Assembly: GCA_001953115.1 (NCBI GenBank)
Contig: LSSL01000214.1
Location: 53,759 to 117,758, forward strand
DNA from: Smittium mucronatum
Taxonomy: Eukaryota; Kickxellomycota; Harpellomycetes; Harpellales; Legeriomycetaceae
Reading direction: 5' to 3'
DNA: 64,000 bases
Position numbers and translations under genes: made by a program. Below the pieces are notes generated by a model. It was not told the origin of the DNA. It saw only the letters and a list, made by a program, of their open reading frames with translations, and did no database searches. How positions within the stretch are numbered: the first letter of the stretch is position 1; every line of letters starts with the position of its first letter. Shown piece after piece: positions 22,961-36,300 of the stretch.

Positions 22961-25900
22961 TCCTATGTTTTGGTAGCCTAACAAATAGAAATATTGAAAC
23001 AGCGGTAGGTTTTATAAAAAATTGGAAAAAACTGACATTTTTTAAACTATTTAAAAAAATATACACGTTATTAAATAAACATCGCATTTTATCTAATTAA
23101 AAACTATTATGATTTTTTTTAAATGAATATTTATCATCCAAAAAGTATAATTATTAGTATTACTTAGCTTTTATCGGAGTGTTTAATTTATTTTTAAATA
23201 ATTTTTATACTCCCAAGTAATCCAGTAGTAGAGAGATATTAAACAGTTAATTGCTTTGAAAAAAATAGGCCGAAAAACAGATTCAGAAAGCTAAAATTCT
23301 TAGTTAATTAAATATATCAATGGTAATTTATACATAATATTGCAATAATTATATATATTAAATATTCTAACACGACAGCTATAAAGGGTCCAAAAAATCA
23401 TATTGAGTCTTTTTATAAATTTCAAATACAACATATCTTTTTTCTAATTTAAATTTAGTGTAATTTCAATATATATTTTTTCAAACTTATCACTATAATA
23501 TATTATTCTTGGATATTTACAGAAACTGTATTAAATAGATGGAATCAAATAAAAAAATTAAAATTTCCTCTTGAATAAAGCCATCTCATTACATAGTTTA
23601 AAGTAAAATTTTTTATACTTAGGTTAAAAAGTTTTGTTTTTTTTAAAATATCTATTTTTCCATTTTTTAAATCGTTAAAAATTAATATCGGAATATTAAA
23701 AGAAATTTCAGAATCTGAGTTATATCACAAATCCGAATTGATATTTTTAGTTCAATTAAAGGTAAAATTTAATAAAACTGTTTATAAAAATGAAATTTTT
23801 ATAAAATTAGAATACTTAAAGCTGAATCTGATATCAGAGTTTTATATAATACACGAAATAAAATTCCTCTGTCATAGTAGTACAAAAATAAGAATTAATT
23901 GATTATATATACAGCCTAAAAAACACTCCAAATATATAAGAAAGAAAATACTGAATATTCCCAGCTATATTTTTATTAATATACTTAACAATTTTGATAT
24001 AAAAAGAGTAATTTTTTATTATTAGATTATTATTAGTGCTGTAAGTAAAGTGGTTTATATATATTCTAAAGCACTTGAAAATTATAACAGCTTGAGCAGC
24101 GCTTGATTTGTTTAATTTATAAAAAAACTACCTGAAATCTAATGAAAAAATAATTAGAATAATAATTACCAAAACTTATATACACTGAAAGACCTGAAAG
24201 AATGATTATTAGATAAATATTTTTGTTTTTATCAATTAACTTTTCAGTATCCTTTTGTTTCTGAATTTATTTAGGGACCAGAGTGGGGATATATAAATTA
24301 TTTAAATGGAAACTAAATGCTCAAATTAAAAATAAGGGATATTGAAATTTATGAATTTTAATATGATGATAATTCATTTTACGAAAAGATTAAATATTTT
24401 TTTATTCTCTAAAATGCAATTTTTGATTAATAAAGTGTATATTTTTGCCAAGTTTTCGGAAAATGCGTCTCTTTTTTAAACAGATCTATAATAAAATTAA
24501 AAAGTGCTAAATCATTTTATAATTACACACAATGATCTTGAAATAATTTTTCTATTTTTTTTCATCCCTTCTAAAAATTTAATTTTAATTAAAAAGCTCA
24601 AAATGGAATTAAAATTATGAAATCACCAAAATAAATCCAATTTATTAATATATTAAAATTTCTAATTTGGATGTCTGTGTGTTTTTTTATTTTTTGGAGA
24701 TTAAGGAATAACTGCAAAAGGGTGTATTTTATCAAAGAAAAAAAATCAATGTAAATAATTAAAAATAAATAAATTTCTGTGATATTTGGCACCGATAAGT
24801 ATGTAATATATGATTGGGATATTTTTTAGTTTTTTTTCCAGGTATATTTTTCTATTCCTAATAACCTAAAAATATCTTAACCTAGTTTTTTTCGCACAAA
24901 TTAATTTTTACATACTACTAAATTATTTACTAATAAGTTTATATAGATTATAATTGGTCAATTTTTAATTTAAAATAAACCAGGTTTACTCATTTAAAAT
25001 AGCAAATGACGGTGGATTCAATAGCTTGAACACTAAATACACTATTCTAGGTTTTTAATCCAATCTATAATCACGATCAAAACCAATAAAATCAAAAATT
25101 CATAAAAGAATATAATATTTGAAATTTTCTTTAAAGAAAGATTAGGATAAAACTAATTTTTTAGAAAAGTTTCCTCTTGTATATATACAAATTAAGTATG
25201 ATTTTTATGATCAAAAAGTCATAACATGTGAAGATCATTAGATATTTAATAAAAAATAGCCACATATAATCATTATGATTATACATAGGAGTTTATTTTT
25301 CTCTTTAGATCCACACTTAGGAGATTTATTAAAAAAACTGCTTAATAAATTTCACTAATTTGGAGCTGATATTATACCTAATAATAAATAATAATATACG
25401 GTTTTTTTGCGAATCCATAAAAATTATTTTTTATGTCTAAAAGACGAGGGGATTTTTTTTAATTTTTTTATATTGAATACTAGTTTTCAGGAATAGAGTG
25501 AAATAGGAATTGAAAAAAATGTTAATTTTTAAGAAAATACACACAAGTCAATAGTTCGCAGTGTATAATAAAAGTTTTATAAGAAGAATTTTAGGATTTT
25601 TAATTATTTAAGGTTAATCAAAGTCTATTATTTTCCTTTAAAGTTTTTTATTTTAATGAAATTTTCAATTATAAAAAAATATTCATAAGATAAATTTTTT
25701 TAGATATCAAATTATAAACACAAAAAAAAGCAGCATAGTTTAATCTTAATCCATGGTTAACATTGGATTTATTACAGCGATAAATAATACAAGGAAAATC
25801 CCCTGTTAAACACATACAGTTTTTCCGCATTTGAATTCTGATATTCCCTTTTCTCAATTTAAATAAGCATGTATATTATATATATAATAATATATAGAGA

Positions 25901-28900
25901 CATAATCTAAAAATACCGATAAAAAATTTATAAAATTTACAAAAATAATAGCATTATATTTTGAGCATATATTTTAATTTTTATTATCTCCAATTTCCAG
26001 TTCTATAAATCCAATAAAAAAATTATAACAACTTAATATCACTTTAACTAAATTCTCATTATATGTAGATGTATTTATGTAGTGTATTAGGTTTCAGAAG
26101 TCTCATTATTAAAATGTTTTTATCCTCAGTAGAATTTAAGGTTTCCTTATAAAAAAATAGTCTATTGAACTTTAAAAGGCCTTTTTAAATTCTAAAAATT
26201 TCTAAAATGGTTAAATTTATTATCTTTTTTTTTTAAAAGAATAGATATTTATTTTTTTCGAGTTCAAGAGTTATAAAATAAAAAATATTATAACTTTAAA
26301 ATAAATTATAAATAAAATTAGATTTTTTTGAATTATTTTAAAATATTAAATTTGATATAAATAAAAATGTTTCGATACATCGCGTATAAGAATATTTAGT
26401 TTATTTTAGCACTGAGCTGTTCGTTTAAAGATTTTTTTTATCAGTTTTGTTTTAAAACCTAAAGAGTGACTTTTTTTCTTGGTTATACATACAGGGTTTT
26501 ACTTAAATCACTTTATTTCTATTCAATATTAAATATTAAACCTACATTTAATATCCTATTTCTATTTTATCATCTTTTGTAGCGAAAATTGTTTTGTTCT
26601 CCATGTATACTGTGATTAATGACGGAAAATCCCCCACTTTTTTTCGGTTTATTATTAAATTTTATCATCATAAAAATATTTTCATGTAAAAATCATTTAA
26701 AATTATATTATTTTTATAAAAAACTATTTTTGAGCATTATATTATTTATCGATTATCTTTTGTGAATCATTTAATAAAAGATAAAAATTATAATATATAG
26801 TTTTAAAATTTATTGAAAAGGTTTTTCTTTGATTTTTATTATTTAAAAATTGAAATAGATTTTTAAAGCTTCCACAAATATAATCTAGCTGATAAAAAAT
26901 AGTCTATTCATTCTAAATCAGTAATTTTTATTTTGTTGGATAACTTTTCATATGTTTTAATCAAATTTAAACTAAAAATTCAACTTTATAATTAATCAAT
27001 AAAATTTTACAAAACACACCAATCAATTCAAGATATTTTAGCTGTTATATGTTTAAAATAGATATTAAAAAATTCAATAATCTTAATCTTGAATTTTTTT
27101 TGATGCATAATATATTAAGATTTATCTATAAAATTCACTTTGCACCATAAATTACTGCTAATTTTTACTGGTTTTATTTTTTGTTTATAACAATCTGATA
27201 AATTTAAATTTTACTCAAGAGGAGTATATAGTGGTAGGATATAGATATAGATAAAGTGGATTTATTTATAATATAAGTATACAAACGAAGCTGATAAAAC
27301 AAAGAAAGATTCAAAAAAGATCACATTAAAAAATATTTTTTATACCAAATTTTTTAAATTAAAAATCAAGACTGTACTATTTTTCAGTTTCGAAATTAAC
27401 TATTATGATTTCAAAAAATATATGGGCTTCTATATACTAATGAGTAACATGGCCATCGTCGACATATAGGTGATAGTCTTTTTAGACAATTTTTAGCTAT
27501 CCATTATTTTAGTTGGTAAAAAAATGCGATGAAAAATATATAAGTCAAAAAAAACTAGAAAAAAGAACAATTTTTTTTTTTAATGATAAGGTGTTTCAAT
27601 TTATGAGTTTTTAATTTTTTTTCTTCTCTAATAAATTTTAAATCAACGCAATTTATCAGATACAATTTTAATCACATAAAAGTTAAAAAATTAAATTAAG
27701 AAACTTGAAATAAATAGGTGGTTGCTTTTCAGAATTTTTCAAAAAATTAAAGCCCCAGATTTTAAAAAATAGTCCTGAAACCATCAAATACAGAAAAAGA
27801 GATATCATCGGATAAATATGAATACCGAAAGTTATGTTATATGATAATACGTATAAATACATAATCCATGTATTTGAGGATCGATATTAATAGCCATAAA
27901 AAAAATTATGGTTGTTAAAAGCACTGCATGTGCAGATTGTAACTTATTGCTGATTTTATTCCCCAAAAAGTTTCTAAAGTTGTTTTCTATCTTATTGACT
28001 TACCTTTATTACATAAAATATATATTATATTACTAATTTCTTCTATCAGCATTCTAATGTTTTCAAGTTTAAAATTTTGAAAATTTGGTTTAAAATAGGT
28101 ATCTAAAGATCAATTTTAAGCTCATAAATAAAACAATTTTAAAAAAGATCATTTAGATTCTAATTAAATACGCCTTAATTTTTTTTCAAAGAAATGAAAG
28201 CCTTGTTATTTTGCTAGATATAATCATTCAATTTAACCAATTATTGCTGCAAGGATAGGAAAAACTAAAAGCAGTGATAGATTTATTTGATTTAAATTAT
28301 CCTGGAGACATTCTGGAGCTTTGAAATTTCTTGCATAAAATAATTAAAGTTTTCCAATTTAATTTTAACATGAAATATTATGAGTAGAATACCCGAAAAA
28401 TAAAATCCAGTTAAAAATGCTGACTATAGGCTTAAATAAGTGCAAAAGATAAACCGTTTAATAAGAGAAAAACACCACAAATTAATTGAATTAGGAATAA
28501 CGGAACTAGCAGGACATCTACACACTATTTATATCTCTAGCTTATATTTTAGTTTATTAATAAGTCTTGAAAGAATTTCAGATTAGTATTTATTGTGTAG
28601 TCTAGCATAAAATAAAACGCTATTAAAATATATTAACCGAATAGTAAATTATTGGATACTAATAGCGTATTTTTGAGATTAAAATTAGCCGGAATTGAAA
28701 GTAGATATTTTTTTTTTCAAAACAAAATTACATATAATTTCATTTACTCAACATAAATAATTTTTTATAAAATCGATTAGGGTAAAAAAAATGCAGTTAT
28801 CTAGCCTTTTTCGAGTAAAATTTGCGAATAAAAAGAATCGAAAAAAACAAAAGCTTAATTAAAGCGAATTTTCTGTCAAATAAAAATGATTTTTTTCAAA

Positions 28901-29734
28901 AAAATATTTGATTAAAAAATATTTGCGATAAAAGGAGTTTTTATTGGTAAAGATCTAACGAAATTTGATTTCTTTCGTATAGATCAAATTTTATAAAATG
29001 AAAATCAAATAGATTGAAAATAATTCAGTATATTTTGTACCAAAGTTACAAAAATGACCTTAAAAAATTATTTTCTATTTATGCGAATATTTTTTTTCAT
29101 CACAGAAGCTATAAATATCAGGACAAATTTAAATTAGCAACATCAGACATAAACAAAAAAAATAAATGATGTAATTTATAATCTTATTAATTAAAAGCTC
29201 AAATAAAACAAGTTAAACTTACTCCCACCTCTTTTCATCCAAAATTCACAATGAAATATCCGAAAAAATTAATTTTTACCAAATTTTTACTTCTTTTAAT
29301 TAAGGTGTAAGTTTAATTCGCAAAATTGGCTAATTTTCTGCTAAAAAGTAGATTAAAAAAATTTAAAGAAAACAAAAGAAAAGATCCAAAAAAAAAATAA
29401 TCAATATATACCTTTTTTTATTAATTTAAGTTCTATTTTTATAATATTTTATCAAATTATACTGAAAGATTTTTTGTTATATTTAATCCTATGCAGGCTA
29501 TCATATTTTTAATAAATATTGATATTCAATATTTCTGGTTTATATATTAAAGTAGTGGGACACGCATTTTTGATCTGGGTGGAATTAAGATTCTTTTATG
29601 GTCCGAAATTCTTACTACACTAATAATTAATTTTAAGTTTAGTTGGTATAGTTAGTTATTTCGTTGTTTTTAAATTTGAATTTTTTTATTTTTTTATTTT
29701 ATTTTTTTATTAGTCTTTGTTTAGGTAGTTTATA
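22961..29734. other. AT-rich intergenic desert
   Basis: No host gene is recognisable. Small patches with more G and C near 25.74-25.85, 27.42-27.48 and 28.24-28.34 kb have no extended frame matching a family I know. They may be old element fragments. Confidence 0.5.
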
Positions 29735-30344
29735 GTAAATCGCTCTATTCGCAGGCTGGAATAATTACAAGCTAGCCCAGTTTAATTAGTACATTTATTT
29801 TTTTGCTTAGTGAAGGCGTTAATCAAAGAGTGCTATAGGCATTATTATTTTCGACCATTAGTTGGTCTATTCTGGTGCTTATGTTTATGGGCTTTCCACA
29901 GAGGTTGTTTCTTGGAGGGAGATTCGTAAGATAGAGGTAGTGATAATTTGGTATCAATCTCTACAGTAGTCCCTGCGATAGGCGATGATTTATATCCATC
30001 GATCAACATGGATGGAGAACCATTAATAGAAGATCTTATATATTTTTTGATCGGACTTTCGTTAAGTTCCAATATCCTCCGGTAAGGTTCTCACCTATTA
30101 TTCCTATGCAGGGGCTGTATAAACACTTAGAGTTTTCAGTAAAGGGAAAAATAGACAAAGCAGTGATAGAAAAATTAAGGAAGAAATATAGTCCCTAAAT
30201 TCTCTAAAGAGTGAGGACGATATGAGCATCATTGATGAAGATCTTATCATTGCCTCAACTTTGACCGTAAAGGCGAGGTTTATAGAATCAAAGATTTATT
30301 CCAGACTAGCTAATATAGATAATCCAATCCCAAAAATATTGTAG
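29735..30344 (+). pseudogene. Decayed coding-like element of unknown family, copy 1
   Basis: This block has clearly higher GC than its surroundings and is similar to 63095-63657 on the same strand over about 600 bases with preserved spacing. Plus-strand translation gives conserved islands in both copies: YG.(S)xE...WRE..K, then GSD, then IP..G..K.L..S, then DMSI.D. Here the islands lie in different frames separated by stops, so the copy is broken. Two open pieces stand out: one ending in EKLRKKYSP (stop near 30196) and one running from about 30203 (NSLKSEDDMSI) to a TAG at 30342-30344. I do not recognise the protein. Conserved frames in two copies argue for a former coding element, probably transposon-derived. 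The 75-codon minus-strand frame at 30072-29845 is probably a shadow, because the conserved frame is on plus. Confidence 0.5.
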
Positions 30345-30821
30345 CTTTAATATAGCAAAATAAGAATTGCTTTTATTTTATTTAAATTGATTTATTTAAA
30401 TAAAATGATTGTTGATGTCAAAGTTAATTTATTTATTTTACTTAAATTATCTCAAAATCGAATTTTTTATTTAATTTTTTGTCAATTTTACTATATTTTC
30501 TGAGTTTTGATACGTATTCAAGGCCTCATTTATTTTTATTTTTATTGATTCTGATATATTTACATCTATATTAATCCCCTAGGTAATTTTTGTCCCCCTC
30601 TATATGAAATTCAAACACAAGGATACCAATAGTAATTTCACCTAATATAAATTTAATAATTCTTTGGTATTTCCAGATTTTTTTCAATTCACCTCGCAAC
30701 TGGAGTAATATTTTACGCTTTCTGAATATCATTAATATCATTTGAAATACCATCAAAACACACACTCGTTTTTTCAAAATTTGAGCTTATGAATTTTATC
30801 TTTGAAAGCCTGTATAAGCTT
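30345..30821. other. AT-rich stretch, possible tail of the adjacent transposon relic
   Basis: A 68-codon minus-strand frame (30777-30571) lies downstream of the DDE-like relic at 31.08-31.6 kb. It is basic and hydrophobic but matches nothing I know. I see no other feature. Confidence 0.3.
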
Positions 30822-31598
30822 TTATTTATTCAATAAACTGACCTCTCTGTGATAAAAGGCATTATTTTTTTTTAAAAAACTTTCAAGAATGATTTTTTTT
30901 ATTTTTAACCAAAATTTAATAATGTTTAAAATAGATTCTTGATGATAAAATTTGCCAGAAATTGTGACTGATACATCATCAGAGTTAATAGGATAATTAA
31001 GCATATATATAGTTTTTTTTTGTGTTTTTAAGATTTAAATGATGTTATAAACCCTAGGAAGATGGGTTTTATTAATGAAATTTTATTTGAAGCTATGAAT
31101 AATCCTGTATGTTATAATCAAATCAGTCAGTTTCTTTAAATTAACTGAACAATTATCCATTAAAATAACAATTTTAAAATATTCATTTATTTTTTTACAA
31201 TATTTGCTGAGTTTGGAGTGCATTTCTTTTTGGGTTTTTAGCAAAAATAGATGGTTTTTGAAAATAATAGTAAAAATAGACATAATTTAAAATATCTGCA
31301 AAGCTAGAATGAGTTTTGATTTGATTTCCATTTTTAGCGAATGTATTCAATGATTAAATTTACTTTCGATTTATGAACAGCACCAGCAAATAATTGAAAT
31401 CAATTTTCTAATTATGCATATAACAGGAAATATTATTATCGCAATTAGAGAAACTTCATAATGACCCCAGCTTTGGTTAAACTTTAGGTCCATTATTCCA
31501 TATTGTTAGTTACTGCATGAACTATAGATATATAATTGGGATTCAGATTTCTTTTTTCTTTTAAAGAAACTTGATTAGGTTAAGCTAAACAAGATTAT
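30822..31598 (-). pseudogene. Decayed DDE transposase (Tc1/mariner-like), minus-strand copy
   Basis: The minus-strand frame at 31283-31083 contains IVILMDNCSVN, which resembles the second catalytic Asp block of Tc1/mariner (DDE_3) transposases, usually (V/I)LMDNxSxH. Here the final His is Asn. Upstream, within the inverted-repeat arm, MDLKFNQSWGHYEVSLIAI (about 31482-31426) resembles the region after the first catalytic Asp. The frame is broken by stops and shifts. The conserved terminal Pro-Tyr-Ser-Pro and NPIE blocks are not intact. Family assignment rests mainly on the DNCSV block. Confidence 0.45.
31237..31598 (-). repeat. Left arm of a 360-bp inverted repeat (pairs with 32979-33337)
   Basis: This arm is the reverse complement of 32979-33337 with roughly 85-90% identity by eye over the whole length. 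It runs from the AGCAAAAATAG block (outer) to the ACTTGATTAGGTTAAGCTAA block (inner). The arm is internal transposase sequence, so the palindrome most likely arose from two oppositely oriented copies of one element. Confidence 0.85.
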
Positions 31599-32978
31599 CT
31601 TCAAAAATATTTTCATTTTAGACTATTGAATTCATTAATGGTTAAATGATTTCGGAATATCGATTCTCATTATATAAGTATAAAAATTTAGCCTTATTTT
31701 ATAACAAATAATAATTGCAAAATTTTTGATTATAATTCTTGTCTAGAACCAGTAATAAAAAAAAGAATTCTTTTACTGCAATTATGTGAAGTTGCTAAAT
31801 AAATCTAATTCATTTTGATGTATCTATATACTTTGATTATTAATGCTCCAATCAAAGTAGTTTTTAACGATTTTTTAAGATACATTTCAGAAGAGTTTAT
31901 TTTTGTAACAAATCCATCAATCCAGCAGTTAGAATAATTATTTAAAAATGATTGGAGGTTTGTCAAAATATCAAGTGCTAAATATAAATTATGAAATATT
32001 AACATAACAATATAACTAAGAATTTTTTATATTGTTTTACCACATTTGGCGTTCTTAATTAGTTGATTTGCTAAAAAATGTACACCTAAGACTTAAAAAT
32101 ACTTAATAATGAGACTCATTACCCTTCCTGGTATATTTACAATTTTTATTATTATTAAAATACACTTCTTGTATATATTAATAGCATCCAAATTAATAAT
32201 TTGTAAAAGAAATCATATTACCAAACCATATCAATATGGTTGAATTTTACCACCATTAGTAATAATTACAATAAATTTTAATTTGAAATATTAATGGTTT
32301 TCATGGTTTAGATGATCCAAAATTGTTTATATTATCTTAAAAATAATCTAACTAAGACTCATTTACTTTAAAAAAATTATTAAGTCGTTGAGGGTTTTTC
32401 GAAAGATAGTTAGATGATAAAGAATAGCAGTAAACACTGCCTCCATAAGCTCAAAATTTGAAAAAATGTGCGGTAGTATTTCATTATATTGTGATTTGGT
32501 TTTAATGGTAGCTTTAATTATAAACACAAATAATTTTTTCAAGTGGGGATTATAAGAGCATTATAAATATTTATAAAGAATAAAATTTATAGAAGGGTAC
32601 TTTTTTATTAAATGAACTAAACTCCCATCTTGTAGCAATTTTTTTTTAAAAAATATTTATATAGATTCCTTTAAATAATATTATTTATATCCACACTAAC
32701 TCTTATAAGAATAAGAGTGCGTGGAATTTTAATAAAAACTGTAATTAACTGTAATTTTTTTAATAAATTGAAGCTAATTTGGTACTTTAATCGCTTTGAA
32801 ACTGATTTCAAGTTGATTTTGTAATCATTCCTTTATTTTTGTTCGAACTGCACTATTTCTTTACCTTTTCGAAAATCTATTATAATGGATGATTTTAAAT
32901 GTCTAGTTTTCGATAAATCAAATGGCTTTTTGTTTGAGTAAGTGTATTTCTGAGTATTTTGAATGTTTTTTTGACAAA
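31599..32978. other. Spacer between the inverted-repeat arms
   Basis: About 1.4 kb of AT-rich sequence. A 66-codon minus-strand frame (32005-31805) is open but unrecognised. No terminal repeats or host gene were seen. Confidence 0.45.
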
Positions 32979-33337
32979 AATCTTGCTTAGCTTAATCTAA
33001 TCAAGTTTCTTTAAAAGAAAAAATAAATCTGAATCACATTATATATCTATAGTTCATGCAGTAACTAACAATATGGAATAATGGACCTAAAGTTTAACCA
33101 AAGCTGGGTTCATTATGAAGTTTCTCTAATTGTGATAATAATATTTCCAGTTATATGCATAAATAGAAAATTGATTTCAATTATTTTCTGTTACTGTTTA
33201 TAAATCGAAAGTAAATTTAATCATTGAATACATTCGCTAAAAATGGAAATCAAATCAAAACTCATTCTAGTTTTGCATATATTTTAAATTCTGTTTATTT
33301 TTGCAATAATTTTCAAAAAACCTTCTATTTTTGCTAA
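32979..33337 (+). pseudogene. Decayed DDE transposase fragment, plus-strand copy (right inverted-repeat arm)
   Basis: This is the reverse complement partner of 31237-31598. The same MDLKFNQSW...HYEVSLI stretch reads on the plus strand (about 33083-33139), with Val for the Gly before HYEV. Similarity ends near 33337, before the DNCSV block, so this copy is shorter or more decayed. Confidence 0.5.
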
Positions 33338-36300
33338 TAACCTATTTCTTATTCAAAATATTAATTAAAAATATGTTTGGCATTAATCTCTTTTAAATGA
33401 AATTCAAATAACTTGAATTTATTTCTTATTTCAGCCTTTAAAAACCCTGAGTGTCTCAGATGATATAATAATAAATCGATTTAAATTATCAAGTAAAGTA
33501 TGGTCTGAGAACCAAATAATATTTATTCTTGGTAGATTTCAGTCCGGGGAAGATTTTTTCATCTGTAGAAATAAAATTTCTTTCTTGAGTTATTTTCCGG
33601 TAAATAAACGTTTTTACTATATTAAATATTTATGGTATATGAATAATAATTTTTAAAGTGAAAGTATTTTACCAAAAATAATAATACCAATAATAATAAT
33701 TAACTAAAATATTAAATAATTATTTTTATCATTAAATCTGCTACAAACTTTTGGAAAAACAATATAAATATTGATTTTATCTACTTCCAACTTTTCCTGT
33801 GAATTTTATGTTATTTAGCCTCAAGTTTTTCTTAAAATCTTCAAAATATTTTCTAAATGCAGTTAAAGAGATATTTTAATCTTCAGTATTTGATAGCTTT
33901 GGTTCTTTCAGAATCAGTATAATCTTTCTTTACTATAGCAGTGATGATTTCTTTTTTTTTTTGCATTTGAATGTCGATACAATGCTTCAAAATTTCACCA
34001 TTATTTCATACCTTTGATGTAAAAACCTATTTCTTAAAACTTGATTGATTTTTACCAATTTTTATAAGCTTTTGTAAATAATTTAAAATGTATATTAGGG
34101 TGCTATCACTAATATCATTTCCTATTTCCAATTTAGATTCATATTTTTTTATATGAGTGGAGTCAAAAATAACTATTTTTTCATTGATTATAAACTTTAT
34201 TTTCTCAGTGAAATAAATATAAAAGATGCAATTTATTCCCTTGCCTTTCAAATTATTATAAACATTTAAATAACCTCGTAAGACATTTTCACTTATTAAA
34301 AAAAGAAATTTTTAAAAAACTTTATTTGTTCAAGAGAAAATAATCCCATTAATTATAAATTATCATTGGATGATCACACTCTTTAATATGAATATTTCTA
34401 ATAAAAAAGTGGTGAGATTTTTTCTCCATTCGCAAAAAACCAAAAAATTTCAAAAAAAACTCCAAAAATATTTATAACCGAACCAAATATTATAATTTTA
34501 CAATTATAAATCTATTAAAAACCTTTTGATAGTCATAATATATAGAAAATTTGAAAATTTTATGGAGTAAAAATAATAATCATAATAGGTATCACAATTA
34601 ATATTATTAATAGGACCAGAAAGATTAAAGTTATATCCAAAGTATTATAATTCAGAACATAATGTTTGTATATTTACTAACATCTTAATATATTAAGAAA
34701 TAATGGAATTGATTTTCAAATGAAAAAATCACACAGTATCTGTAAAAAAAAAGAGAATAAGGAAGAAAATTAGGTAGATTAACATAGGGTAATTTTATCA
34801 TTATATCTAAGTTGTTAAATTAAACCGGTTATTTAAAATGGTCATATTTATTTCTTTTAACTAATTCATCTTATTTATAAATAATAATTAAACCAAGAAA
34901 ATCTATAGTTTTTCTTTCTCAATGTAAAAAATACAATTGGTATCCAATTTAATATTATAACTTTTAAATAATAAGTATAAAAATTAGGGCGTTATATAAT
35001 GACTAAAAAATATTTCCTGGACAAAATTTTATGTTATTTTTATACTATTCGAATCTTACTTTTAGCTCATTAACAATTTTTTAAAAGAGAAAAAAAGAAC
35101 TTCTATTTTGATAATGTATATGAAATTTTATATTCTACACAAAAAATAACCAATGGAGTTCATTCATAACAAAATTTAAAACTAAAAGGGCAATTTTTTG
35201 GTCCATTTTTCTAAAAATAATATTAAACTTGTCAAAGTTATAAAACTTCAAAAAATAACTAATATCCAACTTTTTTAAAAAATACAACTTATCCTTAAAT
35301 CGATCACTTTGATATATTCAAGATATTACATATCTAAAGAAGAGTTCAATTTTATTGGGATAGAAAATTTAATAAAAATTTTAGCAGTTGGTAAAAAAGA
35401 TAATAGAATACCTTCTCATTAAATCAAAAAATTCTTGGAAAATTTCAAGAGTGAGATTAAGGGAATATATATCATTTGAAAGAAAATGGACAAAACATAA
35501 TTTTATAAACAAAAATAAGAGCATTTAAAATTAAATAAATAAATTAGTGCTATTGAAAATCATATTTAGAGAAATTAAAAAAAGTCTTACTTTTATTCTC
35601 TGTTATCAAAATTAATAAAAATTCAGTATATTTATGGTAGAAAATCGAAGGATAAGATTTTAAGAAAAGGAAATAACTTTTTGATTTTTAGAATTAAAAT
35701 CCAAATTGAGAAAGGCCAGATTTGCTCAAAAAAACCAATGAAGAGTTTCTTTTTAACATTTATAAATTATCAAGATAATAATTTTAAATATATCTATTGG
35801 TCTAGCAAAGATTTTCTAAAGGTAAAAAGCTCAAAAAATTGTACTTTTTCTTGAGAAATCATAAAAAATGAGGATTTATAATCATTCTTAATACAAGATT
35901 CTAAAAACATTGGTTTACAGAAAAAAAATATTAAATTCAGTTTCAGTTTCAAAACGGGTTAATTTATTATCCTCCCATTTAAAATTTTCTATAAATTGGA
36001 AAAAAAAAATTAAGCTTCGTGGTATCTATTTATACCATTAAATATCAAATGAAAAAAATAAATAAACAAATATCATACCGCATTCAAATTCAGCCCTGTG
36101 AGCCAAGAAGATAAAATAAAATATATGTGTATATTTACGTTGAAAATTATTAAATTGGTATTCTAAATTATTATAAAAAATATTAGGAAATATTAAATTT
36201 GCAATTTCTCATTTCAAAAATAATAAAAAATTGTAAAAAAATCAGAAAAAATAAGTAGCTTTAATTCAAAAAAATTTCTATCTAACTTCTCATATATTTA

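Noticed and set aside
29845..30072. 75-codon minus-strand Ser/Pro/Lys-rich frame that looks protein-like
   Set aside because: Comparison with the second copy near 63.1-63.7 kb shows the conserved peptide islands on the plus strand, so this is most likely a shadow. It would deserve reconsideration if other copies keep it open.
34027..34251. Minus-strand frame with IVIFDSTHI, faintly like a DDE first-Asp block
   Set aside because: It is a single weak resemblance with no second catalytic block nearby in any frame.
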